Below, piece after piece: positions 30,745 to 38,817 of a DNA stretch of 46,126 nucleotides (position 1 is its first letter; each line of letters begins with the position of its first letter). Made by a program: the position numbers and the translations under genes. The notes beneath the pieces were generated by a model. It searched no databases, had not been told where the DNA came from, and was given only the letters and a program-made list of their open reading frames with translations. Origin of the DNA: VGBK01 sp964354255 (GTDB taxonomy: Bacteria > Actinomycetota > Acidimicrobiia > Spongiisociales > UBA11373). The DNA is taken from assembly GCA_964354255.1 (NCBI GenBank), contig CAYGYX010000009.1, forward strand, positions 1 through 46,126, written 5' to 3'.

Positions 30745-32082
30745 GTGCAACTCGACGCGATCTTCAAGGCTTACGACGTGCGAGGCCTGGTGCCGGAGCA
30801 GCTCGATGAGGCGGCGGCCCGGCTCATCGGGGCCGCCTTCGCCGTCTTCAGCGGGGCAGAGCGCATCGCCGTCGGGAGAGACTGCCGCCTCTCCTCCCCC
30901 GACCTGGCTGCCGCCCTCATCGGCGGCATCGCCGGGCAGGGGGTGGCGGTCGACGACCTGGGGATGATCACCACCGACATGGTGTACTACGCCGCCGGTT
31001 CCCTCGACGAGCCGGGGGCCATGGTGACCGCCTCGCACAATCCCCCGGAATGGAACGGCCTCAAGCTCTGCCTGGCCGGGGCGGCGCCGGTGGGGGCGGA
31101 CAGCGGCCTCGAGGAGGTGCGCCGCCTCGCCGTCGAGCCCCCGCCTCCTGCCGAGGCTGCCGGAGAGGTGCGTCGGGTAGATGTGCTCGAGGGCTATGTC
31201 GACCATCTGCTCTCCATAGTCGATGCCTCTTCCCTGGCCGGCCTGCGGGTGGCGGCCGATGGCGGCAACGGGGTCGCCGGGGTGGCCGTGCCCCGGGTGT
31301 TCGAGCGGCTCCCCGCCGACCTGATCGGCCTCTACCTGGAGCCCGACGGCCGCTTTCCTAACCACCACCCGGACCCGCTCCGCCCGGAGAACCTGCGCGA
31401 CCTCGAGGCCCTCATGCGTCGCGAGCGCCCGCACCTCGGAGTGGCCTTCGATGGCGACGCCGACCGGGCCTTCTTCGTCGACGACGCCCTGCGGCCGCTG
31501 CCCGGCAGCACGGTCACCGCCCTGGTGGCTCGCTGGTTCCTACGGCGGGAGCCGGGCGCCCGGGTAGTGCACAACCTGATCTGCAGCCGTGCCGTCCCCG
31601 AGGCCATCCGGGCGGCGGGGGGAGTGCCGGTGCGCACCCGGGTGGGCCACTCCTTCATCAAGAGGGTGATGAAGGAGACGGGGGCCATCTTCGGCGGCGA
31701 GCATTCGGGCCACTACTACTTCCGGGACAACTACCGTGCCGACTCGGGGATCCTCACCATGCTGGTACTCATGCAGGTGCTCGCCGAGGACGGCCGGCCG
31801 CTCTCCCAGATGCGGGCGGAGTTCGAGCCGTACGCCCAGTCGGGGGAGATCAACTTGCGCGTCGCCGACCAGGCCGCGGCCACCGAGGCGGTGGCGACGG
31901 CCTTCTCCGACGGCGAGCAGGATCACACCGACGGGCTGACCGTGTCCTGGCCGGACCGCTGGTTCAACCTCCGCCCCTCCAACACCGAGCCGGTGTTGCG
32001 GCTGAACGTCGAGGGTCCGGACGCGGCGGCGGTGCAGGCGCTGGTGGCGGCGGTAGGGGAGGTGGTCGGTGCCCATACCTGA
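30745..32082 (+). CDS. manB: Phosphomannomutase/phosphoglucomutase
   Basis: 445 aa alpha-D-phosphohexomutase. Start FKAYDVRGLVPEQLDE, catalytic serine loop MVTASHNPPEWNGLK, metal loop VAFDGDADRAFFVD, sugar-binding loop GGEHSGHYYFRDN, and phosphate loop RPSNTEPVLRLNVEG are all present. It interconverts mannose-6-P and mannose-1-P (or the glucose pair) for GDP-mannose and cell-envelope glycans. The Trm112-like gene starts inside its 3' end, and the isomerase and sahH genes follow with 4-base overlaps, so this is the head of a four-gene unit. Confidence 0.94.
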   Translation: MQLDAIFKAYDVRGLVPEQLDEAAARLIGAAFAVFSGAERIAVGRDCRLSSPDLAAALIGGIAGQGVAVDDLGMITTDMVYYAAGSLDEPGAMVTASHNPPEWNGLKLCLAGAAPVGADSGLEEVRRLAVEPPPPAEAAGEVRRVDVLEGYVDHLLSIVDASSLAGLRVAADGGNGVAGVAVPRVFERLPADLIGLYLEPDGRFPNHHPDPLRPENLRDLEALMRRERPHLGVAFDGDADRAFFVDDALRPLPGSTVTALVARWFLRREPGARVVHNLICSRAVPEAIRAAGGVPVRTRVGHSFIKRVMKETGAIFGGEHSGHYYFRDNYRADSGILTMLVLMQVLAEDGRPLSQMRAEFEPYAQSGEINLRVADQAAATEAVATAFSDGEQDHTDGLTVSWPDRWFNLRPSNTEPVLRLNVEGPDAAAVQALVAAVGEVVGAHT

Positions 32083-32251
32083 GGACCTGCTGGCCATCAT
32101 GGCTTGCCCCGCCTGCCACGGGACCCTGGAGGAGCGCGGCGCTGCGCTGGCCTGCACCGCCTGCGGCCTGTGCTACCCGGTGCGGGACGGCATCCCGATC
32201 ATGCTGCCCGAAGAGGCCTATCGGCCGGAGGAAGGGGAGGAGAAGGGGTGA
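32069..32251 (+). CDS. Trm112-like zinc-ribbon protein
   Basis: 60 aa: IPEDLLAIMACPACHGTLEER, CTACGLCYPVRDGIPIMLPEEA. The two CxxC pairs and the YPVRDGIPIML ending are diagnostic of the bacterial Trm112/YcaR family. In eukaryotes and archaea Trm112 activates methyltransferases; the bacterial role is poorly known. It overlaps manB by 14 bases and the isomerase gene by four. Confidence 0.9.
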   Translation: MPIPEDLLAIMACPACHGTLEERGAALACTACGLCYPVRDGIPIMLPEEAYRPEEGEEKG

Positions 32252-33255
32252 ACCCGATGCGCCAGCTCATCGCCGGCCTCCCCGCCCAGTTGCGCTGGGC
32301 GGCCGACCTGGAACCGCCGCGCGTGGATCGGGCGGCGGAGGCGCTGGTGCTGGGGATGGGCGGCTCCGCCTTCGCCGGAAGCGTGGCCGCGCTCGTCGCC
32401 GAAGGCGTCGGGCGGAGGGTCGCCGTGCACCGCTCCTACGGGCTTCCGCCCTGGGCCGCCGCCGCCCGCCCGCTGGCGGTGGCCGTGTCGCACAGCGGGG
32501 GCACCAAGGAGACCCTGGATGCGGTGGAGGCGGCGCGGTCGGCCGGGCTGCCCCTGGCGATGGTGACCGCCGGTGGCCGCCTGGGCGCCCTGGCCGCGGC
32601 GGGGGGCTACCCGATGGTGTCGATCGAGTCGCCGCCGCCGCCCCGGTCGGCCATCGGCTGCCTGGCAGGAGCCGTGCTCCGGGTCTTCGAGTCGGCCGGG
32701 CTCGTGCCGCCCCAGTCGGCCGGACTGCGGGAGGCAGCGGAGGTCGTGGAGCGCCTGGTGGGGGGAGGTGACGGCCCGGCGGTGGCCCTGGCCGACGACC
32801 TGGCCGCCGCCCTCGACCACCGGGTGGCGGTGATCTACGGCGCAGAGGGAGTCGGGGCGCTGGCCGCCTACCGCTGGAAGACCCAGATCAACGAGAACGG
32901 CAAGGCGATCGCCTATTGCTCGGCATTGCCCGAGCTCGACCACAACGAGGTCGAGGCCTGGTCCACCTACCCGGGGATCTCCCGGGACCGGATCGGGGTG
33001 GTCTGGCTGCGCGACCCTGCCGATGACCCTCGGCTCGCCCGCCGCGCCGACGTCACCCGGGACCTGCTGGCCGCCCGGGTGGGCCAGGCCGGCGAGGTGC
33101 ATGCCCAGGGCGAAGGAGTCCTCGCCCGTCTCTTCAGCGTGGTGGTCGTGGGCGATCTGCTCTCGGTGTCCCTGGCGGAGCGAGCCGGGGTCGACCCGGT
33201 GGCGGTAGAGGTGATCGCCTCCCTCAAGGAGCGTCTGGCCGGGGAGGGGCTGTGA
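32248..33255 (+). CDS. SIS-domain bifunctional phosphoglucose/phosphomannose isomerase
   Basis: 335 aa. Two SIS halves: VLGMGGSAFAGSVAALVA and VAVSHSGGTKETLDAVEAA in the first, YRWKTQINENGKAIAYCSALPELDHNEVEAW in the second. The latter is a hallmark of PGI/PMI enzymes that convert fructose-6-P to glucose-6-P or mannose-6-P. It supplies mannose-6-P for the manB product upstream. Start GTG 32248 overlaps the Trm112 stop; the ATG at 32257 is an alternative, and both follow GGGGAGGAGAAGG. From memory, Rv3256c next to manB in Mycobacterium is the counterpart. Confidence 0.87.
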   Translation: MNPMRQLIAGLPAQLRWAADLEPPRVDRAAEALVLGMGGSAFAGSVAALVAEGVGRRVAVHRSYGLPPWAAAARPLAVAVSHSGGTKETLDAVEAARSAGLPLAMVTAGGRLGALAAAGGYPMVSIESPPPPRSAIGCLAGAVLRVFESAGLVPPQSAGLREAAEVVERLVGGGDGPAVALADDLAAALDHRVAVIYGAEGVGALAAYRWKTQINENGKAIAYCSALPELDHNEVEAWSTYPGISRDRIGVVWLRDPADDPRLARRADVTRDLLAARVGQAGEVHAQGEGVLARLFSVVVVGDLLSVSLAERAGVDPVAVEVIASLKERLAGEGL

Positions 33256-34499
33256 GATACGACATCGCCGATGGGTCCTTGGCCGAAGCGGGGAGCCTGC
33301 GGGTCGAGTGGGCCGGCCGCCGGATGCCGGTCCTGGCGGCCATTCGCGGCCGCTTCGAGGCCGACCAGCCCCTGGCCGGGAGGCGGGTGGGGGCCTGCCT
33401 CCACGTGACCGCCGAGACGGCCAACCTGATGCTGGCACTGCGCGCCGGCGGCGCCGAGGTGACCCTGTGCGCCTCCAACCCGCTGAGCACCCAGGACGAT
33501 GTCGCCGCGGCCCTCGTCGAGGAGGGGATCCCCGTCTACGCGGTGCGGGGAGAGGATTCCGAGCGGTACTACGGCCACATTCGATCGGTGCTCGACGCGG
33601 GGCCCGAGATCACCATGGACGACGGCGCCGATCTGGTGACCACCCTGCTCAAGGAACGGGCGGGCCGGGACCCGCTGGGCTCCACCGAGGAGACCACCAC
33701 CGGGGTGATCCGCCTGCGGGCCATGGCCGACGCCGGGGTGCTGCGCTTCCCGGTGGTGGCGGTGAACGATTCGGCCACCAAGCACCTGTTCGACAACCGC
33801 CACGGCACCGGGCAATCGGCCCTCGACGGGATCATGCGGGCCACCAACCTGCTGTTCGCCGGCCGCACGGTGGTGGTGGTGGGCTACGGCGACTGCGGGG
33901 TGGGGGTGGCCGCCCGGGCGCGGGGGCTGGGCTCCTCGGTGGTCGTCGTGGAGGTGGACCCGGTGCGGGCCCTGGCCGCGGCCATGGAGGGCCACCGGGT
34001 GATGACGGCAGCCGAGGCGGCGCGGGTGGGCGACGTCTTCATCACGGTGACCGGCAACCGGCACGTCCTGCGGGGGGAGCACTTCGAGCTGATGAAGGAC
34101 GGGGTGGTGCTGGCCAACGCCGGGCACTTCGATGTCGAGATCGACCTGGATGGTCTCGAGGCGCGGTCTCGGGGGCGCCGCCGGGTTCGCCCGGGGCTGG
34201 ACGAGTGGGCCCAGCCCGACGGGCGCCGCCTCTACGTGGCCGCCGAGGGGCGCCTGGTCAACCTGGCCGCGGCCGAAGGGCACCCGGCCGACGTCATGGA
34301 CATGTCCTTCGCCGACCAGGCGCTGGCCGCCGAGTGGCTGGTGGGCAACGCCGGCAAGCTGGAGCCGCGCGTCTATCGCCTGCCCGAGTACCTCGACGCC
34401 GAGGTGGCCCGCCTCAAGCTGGAGAGCCTGGGATGCGGCCTGGAGGTGCTCACTCCCGACCAGGAGCGCTACCTGCGCAGCTGGGAGATGGGCACCTAG
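33252..34499 (+). CDS. ahcY: S-adenosyl-L-homocysteine hydrolase, short form
   Basis: 415 aa. It hydrolyses S-adenosylhomocysteine to adenosine and homocysteine, using NAD. Seen: LTAxT-type region HVTAETANLMLALRAGGAEV, SNPLSTQDDVAAAL, DDGADLVTTLL, STEETTTGVIRL, VNDSATKHLFDNRHGTGQSA, and the NAD motif VVVGYGDCGVG. It is shorter than the 470-495-residue form of mycobacteria and eukaryotes and ends ERYLRSWEMGT, without the C-terminal KPDHYRY tail. It therefore resembles the archaeal/Thermotoga-like subtype. GTG start overlaps the isomerase stop. Its stop shares CTAG with the convergent antiporter. Confidence 0.93.
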   Translation: MRYDIADGSLAEAGSLRVEWAGRRMPVLAAIRGRFEADQPLAGRRVGACLHVTAETANLMLALRAGGAEVTLCASNPLSTQDDVAAALVEEGIPVYAVRGEDSERYYGHIRSVLDAGPEITMDDGADLVTTLLKERAGRDPLGSTEETTTGVIRLRAMADAGVLRFPVVAVNDSATKHLFDNRHGTGQSALDGIMRATNLLFAGRTVVVVGYGDCGVGVAARARGLGSSVVVVEVDPVRALAAAMEGHRVMTAAEAARVGDVFITVTGNRHVLRGEHFELMKDGVVLANAGHFDVEIDLDGLEARSRGRRRVRPGLDEWAQPDGRRLYVAAEGRLVNLAAAEGHPADVMDMSFADQALAAEWLVGNAGKLEPRVYRLPEYLDAEVARLKLESLGCGLEVLTPDQERYLRSWEMGT

Positions 34500-35728
34500 C
34501 CCCTCGCCGGGGGCGTGGTCTTTCCGCTCCCGAGCGGGCCGGGCGGCGGTCTTCGGTCCGCCCCACCGAGGCGCGACCGGCCGGCCTGCCCGCCCCGACC
34601 ATCTGCGATGCGGGCGGCGATCGGCCCCAGCACCGCGGTGAGTAGCACGTAGGCGGCGGCCAGCGGGCCGAGGCGGTCGTCGCCGCCGGCGGCCACCCCC
34701 AAGCCGGCGATCACGATGGAGAACTCGCCTCGGGCGAGCAAGGCCGCTCCCGCCCGCCACCGTCCCCGAGCACCCACCCCGCGCCAACCGGCGGCCGCCC
34801 GCCCGGTGATCAACTTCGTGACCGCGCTGACCGCCACCAGGGTGGCGGCGGGGACGAGCACGCCGGGGATGGCGGCCGGGTCCGTGGAGAGCCCGAAGAA
34901 GACGAAGAAGACCGCGGCGAACAGGTCTCGCAGAGGCGAAACCAGCGCCCGGGCCCTGTCGGCCGCCTCGCCGGACACCCCGATCCCCACCAGGAAGGCG
35001 CCGACCGCGGCCGAGACGTGGAGGTGCTCGGCGGCTCCGGCCACCACCAGGGTGATGCCGATGAGGGTGAGCAGGTTCACCTCGTCCGACCCGGAGAAGG
35101 CGATACGGCTGACCCGCTCCCCGTGCCGGGCGGCCGCCGCCAGGACCAGGGCCACCGCAGCCAGGGCCGCCGCCACCGTCGCCGCCGCCCCCGCCACGGT
35201 GCCGCCCAGGGCCACTGCTCCCAGCACCGGGAGGGCGACCGCCATGACCAGATCCTCGAAGACCAGGATGGACAGCACCACCGGGGTCTCCCGGTTGCCC
35301 AGCCAGCCCAGGTCGGCGATCAGCTTGGCCGCCACCCCCGACGACGATATGTAGGTGACGCCGCCCAGGAACAGCGACGGGACGGCCCCCAGGCCGAGCA
35401 CGAGGCCGGCGAGGAGGCCCGGGGCGTAGTTGAGCGCCAGGTCCATGAGCCCTGCCGGGGCGGTACTGCGCAGGCCGGATACCAACTCGCGACTCGAGAA
35501 CTCGAGTCCGAGCATCAGCAGGAGCAGCACGACGCCGACGTCGGCGCCTACTTCGATGAACTCGTCCGAGGTGACGAGCGGCACCAGGCCCCCCTCGCCG
35601 ATGGCCAGGCCGGCCAGCAGGTAGAGGGGGATCGGGGAGAGACGGAGGGCGCCGGCCAGCCGGGCCAGCACGCCCAGCGCCAGGACGAGCCCGCCCAACT
35701 CCAGGAAGAGGAGGGCCTTGTCGGTCAC
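34496..35728 (-). CDS. CPA2-type monovalent cation:proton antiporter (KhtU-like)
   Basis: 410 aa membrane protein with about 12 helices: LFLELGGLVLALGVLARLAG and SPIPLYLLAGLAIGEGG at the start, then VVLLLLMLGLEFSSRELVSGL and VAAVSAV-like late helices. This matches the Na+/H+ or K+/H+ exchanger family including KefB and KhtU. No RCK domain is fused to it. The regulatory subunit is instead supplied by the two upstream KhtT-like genes, the nearer of which ends two bases before this GTG start. Probable K+ (or NH4+) efflux in exchange for protons. Confidence 0.87.
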   Translation of the reverse strand: MTDKALLFLELGGLVLALGVLARLAGALRLSPIPLYLLAGLAIGEGGLVPLVTSDEFIEVGADVGVVLLLLMLGLEFSSRELVSGLRSTAPAGLMDLALNYAPGLLAGLVLGLGAVPSLFLGGVTYISSSGVAAKLIADLGWLGNRETPVVLSILVFEDLVMAVALPVLGAVALGGTVAGAAATVAAALAAVALVLAAAARHGERVSRIAFSGSDEVNLLTLIGITLVVAGAAEHLHVSAAVGAFLVGIGVSGEAADRARALVSPLRDLFAAVFFVFFGLSTDPAAIPGVLVPAATLVAVSAVTKLITGRAAAGWRGVGARGRWRAGAALLARGEFSIVIAGLGVAAGGDDRLGPLAAAYVLLTAVLGPIAARIADGRGGQAGRSRLGGADRRPPPGPLGSGKTTPPARG

Positions 35729-35730
35729 CC

Positions 35731-36216
35731 TCAGCCCGTGTGCAGCAGGGCATCGGCGGCGCCGATGCCGTCGGGGGTGCCCACCACGACCAGGGTGTCG
35801 CCGGCCTCCATCCGGAACTCGGGACCGGGGGCGGGGTTCGCCTGTTCACCTCGCAGCACCGCGATCACCGACACGCCGGTCCGGGTTCGGATGCGGGCAT
35901 CACCGATCGTCTTGGCGGCATAAGGGGAATCCGGCTCGAGCTTCAGCCAGTCGAGCGCGAGCCCCTCCACCTGCTGGCGGAGGCGGGCCAGGTTCTCGGT
36001 GACCCGGCTGCCGCCGAGTACCTCGATGAGGGAGTGAGCCTCCTCGTCGCTCAGGGTCAGTCGGACGGCGGCGGTGTCGGGGTCGTAGGGGAGGCAGACG
36101 AACATCTCCCGGCGGCCGGCGTGGTGGTGCACCACCCCCACGCGTATGCCCTCCCCGGTGGTGAAGTCGTAGCGGATTCCCAGTCCGGGAAGAGGGGTCT
36201 GCTGCACCTGTGTCAT
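35731..36216 (-). CDS. KhtT-like regulatory subunit with RCK_C (TrkA-C) domain, copy 1
   Basis: 161 aa, starting MTQVQQTPLPGLGIRYDF after GGAGGTGCCG. The N-terminal half (to about 80) is the KhtT-type module. The C-terminal half is an RCK_C ligand domain ending FRMEAGDTLVVVGTPDGIGAA. RCK_C domains bind small ligands such as c-di-AMP, ions or nucleotides and gate the partner transporter. It lies immediately upstream of the antiporter and is a close paralogue of the next gene. Confidence 0.85.
   Translation of the reverse strand: MTQVQQTPLPGLGIRYDFTTGEGIRVGVVHHHAGRREMFVCLPYDPDTAAVRLTLSDEEAHSLIEVLGGSRVTENLARLRQQVEGLALDWLKLEPDSPYAAKTIGDARIRTRTGVSVIAVLRGEQANPAPGPEFRMEAGDTLVVVGTPDGIGAADALLHTG
35780..35836. 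repeat. Direct repeat copy A (inside KhtT-like copy 1)
   Basis: 57 bases that match 36335-36391 at 54 positions. It encodes the PGPEFRMEAGDTLVVVG region of both paralogues. Confidence 0.85.
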
Positions 36217-36285
36217 CGGCACCTCCACGAGCCCGGCGCGGCCCGGCGATGGTATCGAACTGGGGAGCGTCCTGCCCGGCGGTGC

Positions 36286-36771
36286 TCAGCCCCCGCGCAC
36301 GACGTCGATCGCGGCGGCAATACCCTCAGGGGTCCCCACCACGACCAGGGTATCGCCGGCCTCCATCCGGAACTCGGGGCCGGGAGCGGGGTGGGTGAGG
36401 TCGCCCCGGAGCACGGCGACCACTGATACCCCCGACCGGCGGCGAATGCCGGCGGCGGCGATGCTGTTGCCGGCCACGGGGGAGGCCGCCGCGACCTTGA
36501 GCCACTCGATGGCGACGCCCTCCACGTACCGCTGCAGGCGCGCCAGGCTCTCCGTCACCTGCCGCCCGCCCAGGACCTCGACCAGGGTGTGCACCTCGTC
36601 GTCGTCGAGGCCGACGCAGAGCGGCGGGGCATCGGGGTCGGCGGCGGTGCCGACGTGGATCTCCTTCCGTCCCCCGTGGCGGTGCACCACGCCGAGGAGG
36701 CGGCCTTCCCGGGTGGCGAAGTCGTAGCGGACGCCCACGCCGGGGAGAGGGGTTTGTTCTACCTGGGGCAT
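36286..36771 (-). CDS. KhtT-like regulatory subunit with RCK_C (TrkA-C) domain, copy 2
   Basis: 161 aa, the same length as its neighbour: MPQVEQTPLPGVGVRYDF, VEVLGGRQVTESLARLQRYVEG, and RRSGVSVVAVLRG with FRMEAGDTLVVVGTPEGIAAA. The two copies differ mainly in the N-terminal middle (VGTAADPDAPPLCVG here) and around residues 90-110, which may alter ligand or partner preference. Each copy has its own GGAGGT ribosome site. It is first in the three-gene antiporter unit, 69 bases before copy 1. Confidence 0.84.
   Translation of the reverse strand: MPQVEQTPLPGVGVRYDFATREGRLLGVVHRHGGRKEIHVGTAADPDAPPLCVGLDDDEVHTLVEVLGGRQVTESLARLQRYVEGVAIEWLKVAAASPVAGNSIAAAGIRRRSGVSVVAVLRGDLTHPAPGPEFRMEAGDTLVVVGTPEGIAAAIDVVRGG
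36335..36391. repeat. Direct repeat copy B (inside KhtT-like copy 2)
   Basis: 57 bases that match 35780-35836 with three substitutions, about 555 bases apart on the same strand. Confidence 0.85.
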
Positions 36772-36850
36772 CGGGGACCTCCGCCGAGCTTGCCACCCCC
36801 ATGATGCCAGCCCGGCACCGCCGCGCGCCGAGGCAAGGCCGGCCGGGCGT

Positions 36851-38632
36851 TCAGCCCACCGGCGTCCGCAGGTCGACGATCAGCCGCCGTTCGCGGGCCG
36901 CCGCCTCAATGACCTCGAGGATCTCGCGGCCGACCAGCTCCTCCCGCTCGAGGAGGGCGTCGCGTAGCGCCTCCAGGATGGGGCGGTGGGAGGTGAGCAG
37001 GGTGGTGACCAGTTCCTTCTGCTCGTTGAGCAGGTGATCCACCGCCTCCCGGGCGGGGGCGTCGGCGAGCACCTTGGCCACCAGGTTCCCGCCCAGGAGC
37101 CCGTCGTCGAGGGCCCGGAAGGAGATGAGCGAGCCGCCCAGGCCCATGGAGCCGACCATCTCGGCGGCGATGCCGGTGGCCGTCGCCAGGTCGCCGGCCG
37201 GCCCGCTGCCCGACTCACCGAACAGCAGTTGTTCGGCCACCATGCCCCCCAGAGCGATTTGGATCAGGGCCAAGGCCTCACTCCGCCGCTGGGTGTAACG
37301 CTCCTCGATCCCGCTGTGGGCGAGCAGGCCGAGTGCGTCCCGGCGCTTGACGATGGACAGCAGGTCCAGCTTGCGCCCCTTGCCCACGAGGTAGGCGACG
37401 ACCGCGTGGCCCGACTCGTGCACGGCGATGGTGGCCCGCTCCTCGGGCGCGTACACGGTGGGCTCGGCCAGGCCCATCTCGATGTCGAGACGGGCCCGCC
37501 GCAGGTCGTGCACCGACAGTCGGTCCCGCCCGCCGCGCAGGGCGAAGAGCAGGCCCTCGTCGAAGAGGCGCTCCAGGCTGGCGGGCGAGTACCCCATGGT
37601 GGAGGCGGCCAGGTCGTCGCGCGCCTGGCCGTCGACGGTCTCGTCGTGCGCCTTGCGGGCCAGGAAGTAGTCGATGAGCTCCCGTCGCTGCGACCGGGCG
37701 GGCATGGGGAAGTGGAGCACCCGGTCGAAGCGTCCGGGGCGGAGCAGGGCGGGGTCGAGGTTGTCCGCCCGGTTGGTCGCCCCGATCAGCAGGATGTTGG
37801 CGAAGGGGGCCCGGGCCGTCTTGAACTGGCGATGGGGGGGGAGGAACCGGTTGGCGAAGCGGCGCACCCCATTGGCCATCTTCATGGACCGGGGCGGTTC
37901 GTCGAACGACTGCATCTGCACCAGTAGCTCGTTGACCACGCCCCCGGTGCCCTCGGAGATCATCGACCGCTCCACCCGGCCGGGGCCCGCCCCGGTCCGG
38001 CTCATCCCGCCCCGGCGGGCGCCGATGGCGTCGAATTCCTCGATGAAGCCGATGGCCCCGCCCTCCTGGCGGGCCACCTTGCGGAGGCGGCGGAAGTAGG
38101 AGCGGATCTTGCGGGCGGTGGCCCCGTACCACATGCTCTGGAAGGCGGTCGAGGAGACGAAGAGGAACGGCACCCCGGCCTCCTTGGCCAGGGCCTTGGC
38201 GGTGTGGGTCTTGCCCGTCCCGGGGGGCCCCTCGAACAGGATCCCGCGCCGGGGCTGCCCACCCATGTGATCGCGGAAGTGCTGATGGTTCAAGAAGACC
38301 TCGAGGGTATGGCGCACCTCGCCGAGCACCGGGCCCAGACCGAGCACGTCGTCGAAGGACACCTCGATCTGTTCGGGGAGGAAGACGATCTCGGGGGAGC
38401 GGCCGTTGCCCAGCATGGGCAGCAGGATGAGTGCGCCGAGCAGCAACACGATGAGGACGGCGGGGAGCCAGATGACCGCTTCGGGAGGGAGGTGGGGCCA
38501 TCCCGGGGAGACCGGGTTGCCCGTCAGCAGCCGCACCCACAGCCAGATGACCAGGGGGGCGAGGGCGATGGCCACCCGGCGCAGGCGCCGGCGGCGCTGC
38601 CGTTCTCTGGCGACCTGCACGTCCAGTGGCAC
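36851..38632 (-). CDS. Divergent FtsH-like AAA+ membrane metalloprotease
   Basis: 593 aa. Two membrane helices (about 20-37 and 52-74) with a short loop between, then an AAA+ domain with Walker A GPPGTGKT (135-142). Walker B is AIGFIEEFD (193-201), with Glu-Glu where FtsH has Asp-Glu. The pore loop reads MWYGAT where FtsH has the aromatic-hydrophobic-Gly motif FVG. An arginine-finger region LLRPGRFDR is present. About 60 extra residues (208-275) lie between Walker B and sensor 1. The peptidase domain has HESGH (405-409) and a third zinc ligand in GPAGDLATAT. It should degrade membrane or soluble proteins with ATP. It is probably a second, specialised FtsH paralogue. GTG start follows GGGAAGGAAGGGG. 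Confidence 0.87.
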   Translation of the reverse strand: MPLDVQVARERQRRRRLRRVAIALAPLVIWLWVRLLTGNPVSPGWPHLPPEAVIWLPAVLIVLLLGALILLPMLGNGRSPEIVFLPEQIEVSFDDVLGLGPVLGEVRHTLEVFLNHQHFRDHMGGQPRRGILFEGPPGTGKTHTAKALAKEAGVPFLFVSSTAFQSMWYGATARKIRSYFRRLRKVARQEGGAIGFIEEFDAIGARRGGMSRTGAGPGRVERSMISEGTGGVVNELLVQMQSFDEPPRSMKMANGVRRFANRFLPPHRQFKTARAPFANILLIGATNRADNLDPALLRPGRFDRVLHFPMPARSQRRELIDYFLARKAHDETVDGQARDDLAASTMGYSPASLERLFDEGLLFALRGGRDRLSVHDLRRARLDIEMGLAEPTVYAPEERATIAVHESGHAVVAYLVGKGRKLDLLSIVKRRDALGLLAHSGIEERYTQRRSEALALIQIALGGMVAEQLLFGESGSGPAGDLATATGIAAEMVGSMGLGGSLISFRALDDGLLGGNLVAKVLADAPAREAVDHLLNEQKELVTTLLTSHRPILEALRDALLEREELVGREILEVIEAAARERRLIVDLRTPVG

Positions 38633-38655
38633 GGGCCCCTTCCTTCCCTGGCGTC

Positions 38656-38685
38656 ACTGTAGCCACTCTTGGTAGTCGCTGTCGG
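38656..38685 (-). promoter_or_regulatory. Putative promoter for the FtsH-like gene
   Basis: CCGACA (38685-38680) and TACAGT (38661-38656) are spaced by 18 bases and lie 23 bases upstream of the GTG. Weak -35, good -10. Confidence 0.4.
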
Positions 38686-38804
38686 CTCGGTTGCCGCTCA
38701 TGGTGGCTGTTCCCCGTTGGCGTGGGGACTGGCGCGTTGTGGGGGGCCGGGGGGTCGGGGTGGCCGGGAGCAGGCCGACGCCTTCCCATGTCGCTCGCGC
38801 CCGA

Positions 38805-38810
38805 TACGGT
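38805..38810 (+). promoter_or_regulatory. -10 element for a leaderless comF mRNA
   Basis: TACGGT is followed by seven bases and the GTG at 38818, the same arrangement as at manB and secA. Confidence 0.4.
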
Positions 38811-38817
38811 GCCCGCC

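Noticed and set aside
38654..38701. 15-codon mini-frame (MSGNRADSDYQEWLQ) upstream of the FtsH-like gene
   Set aside because: No ribosome site, and it overlaps the probable promoter of the FtsH-like gene.
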